Part shown: piece by piece, positions 59,509 through 64,000 of the stretch | Position numbering within the stretch: position 1 is the first letter of the stretch | Layout: every line of letters starts with the position of its first letter | Assembly: GCA_022010015.1 (NCBI GenBank) | Contig: CP091735.1 | Span: 124,001-188,000 of the forward strand | Reading direction: 5' to 3' | Origin: Clostridium sp. | Lineage (GTDB): Bacteria; Bacillota_I; Bacilli_A; Acholeplasmatales; Anaeroplasmataceae | DNA length: 64,000 nucleotides | Made by a program: the position numbers and the translations under genes | The notes under the pieces: generated by a model | The model's database searches: none | Told to the model about the DNA's origin: nothing | The model's input: only the letters and a program-made list of their open reading frames with translations

Positions 59509-60437
59509 ATGCAAAGAAAAATAATCGATTCACATACTCATATTTTTAAATATATTGCTGGCTTTGGTGGAGAAGGTGAGCTTCGCTATATAGGAAATGG
59601 TATGGCAAGCTATCCAACCGGAACAACAATTAAAATGATACCTGATGTATATAAAACTAGCTACGTATCAGCAGATATGCTTGTAGAGCATATGAATAAA
59701 TATAATATAAAATATGCAATGCTACTGCAAGGCAATTTTTATGGATTTCAAAATGAATATAGCTATGAGGCTACAAAAAAATATCCAAATATGCTAAAAT
59801 GTGCTGCCTCATATGATCCTTATTGTTTAAAAAAAGTGAAGATATAAAAAAAGCATCTATTCATTGACCTTGGTATAAAGGCAGTTAAATTTGAACTAAG
59901 CGTTGGTTCAGGTCTAATGGCCAATCATCCTGATTTTTAAGTTAGATGGTGATTTATTTTTAAACGAATTAGAGTTTGCAAATAATCATAATTTAATTGT
60001 TATTCTAGATTTAGGAAAGCTTCATAGCCCGAGCTCACAAATAAAGGCATTAGAAAATATTATAAATAATTTTCCAAATTTAACATTTGTAATTTGTCAT
60101 CTATTAGCACCAAAGGATACTGATTATTTAGAATTGGAAAATATTCTAAATAAAATAAATAAAACCAAATGTCTATTTTTGACACCGCAAGCTTAACTCA
60201 TAATTTAGCTGACTCTTATCCTTATCCTAAAAACTAAAAAAAATTTTTTTAAAAAAATGGGTAAAGAAATAGTTGGTTCAAATAAAATCTTATTTGCTAC
60301 TGATTATCCATCATGTCTTAAGGAAGACTCATATAATAATTTAATTAAATTATTTGAAGAAAATGATAGCTTTTACAAATGAGGATTTAGATAACATCTT
60401 TTATAATAATGCTTATAATCTTTTCTTTAAAGAATAA
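59509..60437 (+). CDS. Amidohydrolase family (Amidohydro_2) metal-dependent hydrolase
   Basis: TIM-barrel hydrolase of about 305 aa. It starts MQRKIIDSHTHIF (metal-binding H-x-H) at 59509 after ATGGAGG. Further: FELSVGSGLMANHPDFK, VILDLGKLHSP, FVICHLLAP (third His) and ILFATDYPSCL (metal Asp). Members act on decarboxylations or lactone hydrolysis; the substrate here is not inferable. Frame breaks near 59842, 59860, 59940, 60180 and 60250. The divergent AEC transporter may carry its substrate, which is inference from position. Confidence 0.82.
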
Positions 60438-60461
60438 AAAGGTTCGTTTCGAACCTTTTTA
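60436..60461. terminator. Bidirectional terminator between amidohydrolase and ktrA
   Basis: AAAAAGGTTCG pairs with CGAACCTTTTT around a 3-base loop, with T run on one side and A run on the other. Confidence 0.9.
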
Positions 60462-60480
60462 ACATATAAATTTAGAAAAT

Positions 60481-61122
60481 TTAGATATAACTGATTTTTG
60501 TTCCAACAACAAGTACAATGTCAGCTGGTCTTAAGGTATCGCTTCCTTTTGGGATAAAGAATTTTTTTCATCTCTAATAATACCAACAATATTAATATCA
60601 TAGCGATCTCTTATTTTTTTAATTCAAGTAATGTTTTTTCTTCAAAGCTCTCTCCTACCTCTAGCTGAACTATGCCATAGCCATTAGAAATCTTATAATA
60701 ATCAACAAAATAATCACTCATAATTTTATTAGCAAGACCAATCGCTGCTTCATCCTCGGGAACGACAGTATCAGTAGCCCCAAGACGCTCCATAATCGGA
60801 ATATATTCTTCACTATCTACTCTTACTGTTATATTTTTTTAACACCTAATTCATGTAAATTAATTGTTGTAAGAATCGTTGCCTGCAAATTATTACCAAT
60901 TGCTACAACAGCATGGTCAACATTATTTATTCCTAGTTCCTTCAAAAACATTCTTTTTTTAGTAGCATCACAAATAACAGAATGATTATTAATTTGAATT
61001 GCTTTATTAACTGATTCCTCATTGATATCTAAAGCAATGACATCAGAATGTAGCTCATTTAATTCTCTTAATACGCCTAGTCCAAAACGACCAAGACCAA
61101 TTACCGCAAAAGTTTTTTTCAT
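60481..61122 (-). CDS. ktrA: KtrA/TrkA-type potassium uptake regulatory subunit
   Basis: Cytosolic RCK ring protein that gates the potassium channel by nucleotide binding, about 213 aa. MKKTFAVIGLGRFGLGVL gives the Rossmann GxGxFG. VIALDINEESV, VICDATKK and AVVAIGNNLQATILTT follow. The RCK_C part has VQLEVGESFEEKTLLEL, NIVGIIRD and LVVGTK near the end. The start at 61122 follows GAAAGGA. Frame breaks at 60835, 60625 and 60565. It lies 12 bp after ktrB. Confidence 0.92.
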
Positions 61123-61134
61123 ATTTTTTCCTTT

Positions 61135-62457
61135 CTAGCCAATAATAATATTTTCCTCAACATAATTAATTTCTTCCTTACTAGCTCTTGTCCAGTTATT
61201 ATTCATAATTGATATAACTGTTAATGGACCAAGGCGTCCAATAAACATAGTTGCACACAAAATAAGCTTTGAAGCAATATGCAATGTTGGTGTTAAATTC
61301 ATTGATAAGCCAACAGTTGCAAAGGCTGAAACACTTTCAAATGTAATTTCCTTTAAACCAACATCATTTTCACATAAACTGATTAAGAAAATAGCAAAGC
61401 ATAAATAAATTATTGAAAATGTTACCAAAGCAAATGCCTTAAAAAAAGACTTTGATTAGATATTTTTCTATAACCAATTCTTGGACTTTTGCCCTTAGCA
61501 AATGACAAGATATAGACAATAATCACAAAGAATGTCGTTGTTTTAAGACCACCACCAGTTGAACATGGTGAAGCACCTATAAACATCAAAAATATCATAA
61601 TTAAAGTTCCAGCCGAATTAAGCCTTGACATATCAATACTTGCAAATCCTGCTGTTTCTTGCCGTAATACTTTGGAAGAAAGCTTCAAGCCAAGTAATAC
61701 TAGGCATAGAAATTTTTAAGTAAAATTGCTCCTACAACAATTAGGAAAGTTGAAACACTTAAAACAATCTTTGTATGAAGCTTAAGCTTTTTGTTTTTTC
61801 TAAAGCTAATTAAGTCATAAATAACAATAAAACCAAGGCCACCAAGAATGATTAAAGCCATAGTATTTAAATTTAGTAGGACATTATTAGAAAAGCTAAT
61901 CAAGGAATTACCATTTCCTAAAATATCAAAACCAGCATTATTAAAAGCAGAAACTGCATGAAATAACGATATATAAATGCCCTTAGCTCCATAAATTGGA
62001 ATAAAAACAATAAGATTAATCAGTGTACCCAAAGTTTGAATAATAATTGAAATAATTATTGTTTCTATAAATCAGCTTTTAAAAATTCCACTTGTTGAAT
62101 TTTTGATTCAAAAGCTTCCTTTAATATATATCTTTCTGAAATACCTATCTTAAGACCAAGTAAATAGAATATAAATGTCATAATTGTTAAAAAAAGCTTA
62201 ATCCACCAATTTCAATCAACAGCATCATAACAACTTGACCAAAAATACTTAAATTGCTTGCAACATCAGAATAAACTGATAATCCTGTTACACAAACACA
62301 TGATGTTGACATAAATAAAGCATTAACAAATCCCATTGAGCTTCTATTTTTTTCATAGAAATAGGCAATACTAATAAAATTGCACCTAAAAAAAGATTGT
62401 TGTTAAAAAAAGTTAAAAAAATAATAATATAAGGTGTAATGTGTTTTTCCTTTTCAA
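61135..62457 (-). CDS. ktrB: KtrB/TrkH-type potassium transporter
   Basis: Potassium-translocating membrane subunit, about 440 aa, four M1-P-M2 repeats. The pore-loop filters are visible in order: CVTGLSVY, AFNNAGFD, ETAGFASI and ATVGLSMN. The end is IGRLGPLTVISIM. A TTG start at 62457 is proposed because GGGAGG lies at ideal spacing and no ATG is in reach. Insertions at 62410, 62385, 62350, 62195, 62080, 61715, 61680 and 61440 break it. The operon is ktrB-ktrA. Confidence 0.88.
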
Positions 62458-62483
62458 GCTATTACCTCCCTACCATTGTTATA

Positions 62484-62512
62484 ATTATACACTATTTTTT
62501 TATTTTTTTCAA
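62484..62512 (-). promoter_or_regulatory. Promoter of ktrBA
   Basis: TTGAAA (62507-62512), 17-bp spacer and TATAAT (62484-62489). It overlaps the 3' end of the DUF2779 gene. Confidence 0.65.
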
Positions 62513-64000
62513 ATATTAATAGATATATCTTAACCATCGCATAGGTATCAAGCTTACAATATTCTAATAATGATTTTTCTAATTTTTATTCCTGTCAGTT
62601 TCATTTAAATTAACTAAATTATCAAACGTATGCATTGCCTCACTACCATTGTGAACATCGCTTAGATTATGATAATTTAACGATTCATCATTTGGAAACA
62701 AAGCAGGTAGGACACTCTTAATAGAGAATGAATTTCCCATAGCTTTATTATAAAAAAATATCCTCTTTGAAAAAAATTAATGCTAAATCCATAAATCTTG
62801 GAATTAAAGTCAAAAGATCTTCTTCATATTCTTTAAAAAAATATTAGCCATTTCTTTAATTCTTGTCATTTCAAAATTTGAATTGTAAGCAATAATTGTT
62901 CCATCCTTTTTTTAAATCAAAAAAATCAATTGCTTAACAAGATCTAAACGATAATCAATATTTTTCATCACCTAAAAAAATTCAAAAATGAGTTAAATTA
63001 TGATTTTCATCCAAGACATGAAGAGAATATTGGAAGCATACCTGAGAATAGGGCTTAGTCTTATTAAATTTAGGAATCGAATATTGATTTGATTCAAAAA
63101 TCCAAAAAAATATATTGGATATTTTATTTCATTCATAAATTTTTTTCAATTTCTAATTTATTAAAATATTCTTCTTTATCATTATAAAAAAATAATCAAT
63201 TTGTCTTTTTTTGAATATCTGATAGGGTAACATCATTTGCAATTAAATCCTTATAGGTTTTTAATACCCATTTTAAGCATATCATATTTTTTTACGATTA
63301 TTATAAAGATATAATACACTATCCGAATTTATATCAAATTCTTTAAAGCAATATTCTTTAAATGGACATTCCATACAATTTTTTGATACATCAGCGTAAG
63401 GAGCAATATTAGAGGAAAGGATATCATCTGATAGCTTTAAATTTTCCTCTATCTCTATTTGCTTAGCTAAAACCTCATCTGTAATATCCTCTATTTTGAA
63501 ATATTTTTTTAATATCAAGCTGATTATTAAAAAAACATAAAAAAACCATTTACATGCATTAAATAGGTATGCTTGATTTTAATACCACAATTTTTTTCAA
63601 AACATATAATTGATAGCTAACATCATCATAATAATATTCAGCCATCTTAGTTGTACTTTTTGACCTCATATAAATCATATGTTCCATCAAAAATTATTAT
63701 AAAGTAAATCGCATGCACAATAATTATTCAAATAAAAATGATGCTTCAGCTATAACAACTTGATTTTTCATTTAATAATCTTGCTGTTTCCTTCACCATA
63801 TAATTCAAATCATTTTTTTCACTATAGACATAGCAGGTATTAGGAAAATAAGACCTCGCCAAGTCACCAATTTCATTACCATTTTCTAAAACAGACTGGT
63901 TATTAACTTCATTTTTTTCATTAGAATGATATTTATCACACCATAAGTATCTTTTTACATTTACAAAAGCTAACATATCTACTCTTAGAATAATAATTCA
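62492..64000 (-). CDS. DUF2779 protein with Cas4-like N-terminal domain
   Basis: Nearly complete, about 500 aa. The reading at 63976 is not the true start. One frame back, the first codons visible (NYYSKSRYVSF) lack only the A of the ATG, so the gene probably begins one base outside the window. YLWCDKYHSNEK, the Cys cluster CMECPFKEYC (Cas4/RecB-like [4Fe-4S] nuclease pattern) and, in DUF2779, FQYSLHVLDENHNLTH and LEYCKLDTYAMVKIY are seen. The role is unproven; a PD-(D/E)XK nuclease or DnaQ-like exonuclease is plausible. Heavily broken by T runs. The exact stop near 62492 depends on an A run. Confidence 0.8.

Noticed and set aside
1..64000. Alternative genetic code with TGA as Trp
   Set aside because: Trp in conserved positions (NTCW, KWTNG, GH43 and Wadjet motifs) is TGG, and TGA serves as a terminal stop in sbcC, sbcD and the PBP gene.
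1..64000. rRNA, tRNA, insertion sequences, prophage or integrase genes
   Set aside because: I looked on both strands and saw no cloverleaf-like, rRNA-like, transposase or phage structural signatures that I could support.

Overview
The window is a very AT-rich stretch from a cell-walled, low-GC Bacillota, most likely an anaerobic gut member of the Bacilli/Erysipelotrichia/RF39 type. The basis is the gene content: a class B penicillin-binding protein with a PASTA-like tail, groESL behind a CIRCE operator, a PerR-type regulator with rubrerythrin, GntR and AEC families, and consensus sigma-A promoters. The standard bacterial code fits: Trp is encoded by TGG and TGA acts as a stop. The species cannot be fixed, and I see no rRNA or tRNA gene.

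The base calls carry many single-base expansions of homopolymers, mostly T on the + strand and so A in the mostly minus-strand genes. These split nearly every long gene, including groEL. Coordinates below give the reconstructed whole gene, and each entry says where the frame is broken.

Layout. (1) 1-19811: two giant secreted repeat proteins in tandem on the minus strand, separated by one AAA ATPase gene. The left one runs off the window. About 4.3 kb is nearly identical between them (1-4325 and 11603-15910). Both begin with a signal sequence and a shared motif close to ETDEILDDVKNG. The complete one (8290-19811, about 3,840 aa) has seven MBG/YDG-like Ig double repeats, further repeat families and a dockerin-like C-terminus. 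(2) 20091-26491: a Pr6Pr membrane protein, a GNAT acetyltransferase, a TPR-GAF-GGDEF diguanylate cyclase, an EamA-type transporter, a PLP enzyme of the aluminium-resistance/methionine gamma-lyase family, and a Cys-rich mini-protein. (3) 26537-36531: efp with an SDR reductase, macro domain-sbcD-sbcC, a second GNAT protein, a DUF4832 lipoprotein and a DUF4143 ATPase. (4) 36769-43305: a complete Wadjet anti-plasmid system, jetABCD, with overlapping genes. (5) 43806-52082: rRNA uracil methyltransferase, GH43 glycosidase, a small membrane protein, a SpoVD/FtsI-like PBP and a membrane-bound EAL phosphodiesterase with a degenerate GGDEF. (6) 52200-59370: groEL-groES, a small unknown gene, a GntR/AEC-transporter/GH28 polygalacturonase operon, perR-rubrerythrin under a perfect 25-bp palindrome, and a second AEC transporter. 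(7) 59509-64000: an amidohydrolase, KtrA/KtrB-type potassium uptake and a DUF2779 protein.

Together these suggest a host- or plant-fibre-associated anaerobe. It would display very large adhesive proteins, use c-di-GMP, forage on pectin and hemicellulose, detoxify peroxide and exclude plasmids. The least explained part is region 1: the duplicated giant genes, the ATPase between them and a recurring TTCGACATA element at their promoters.
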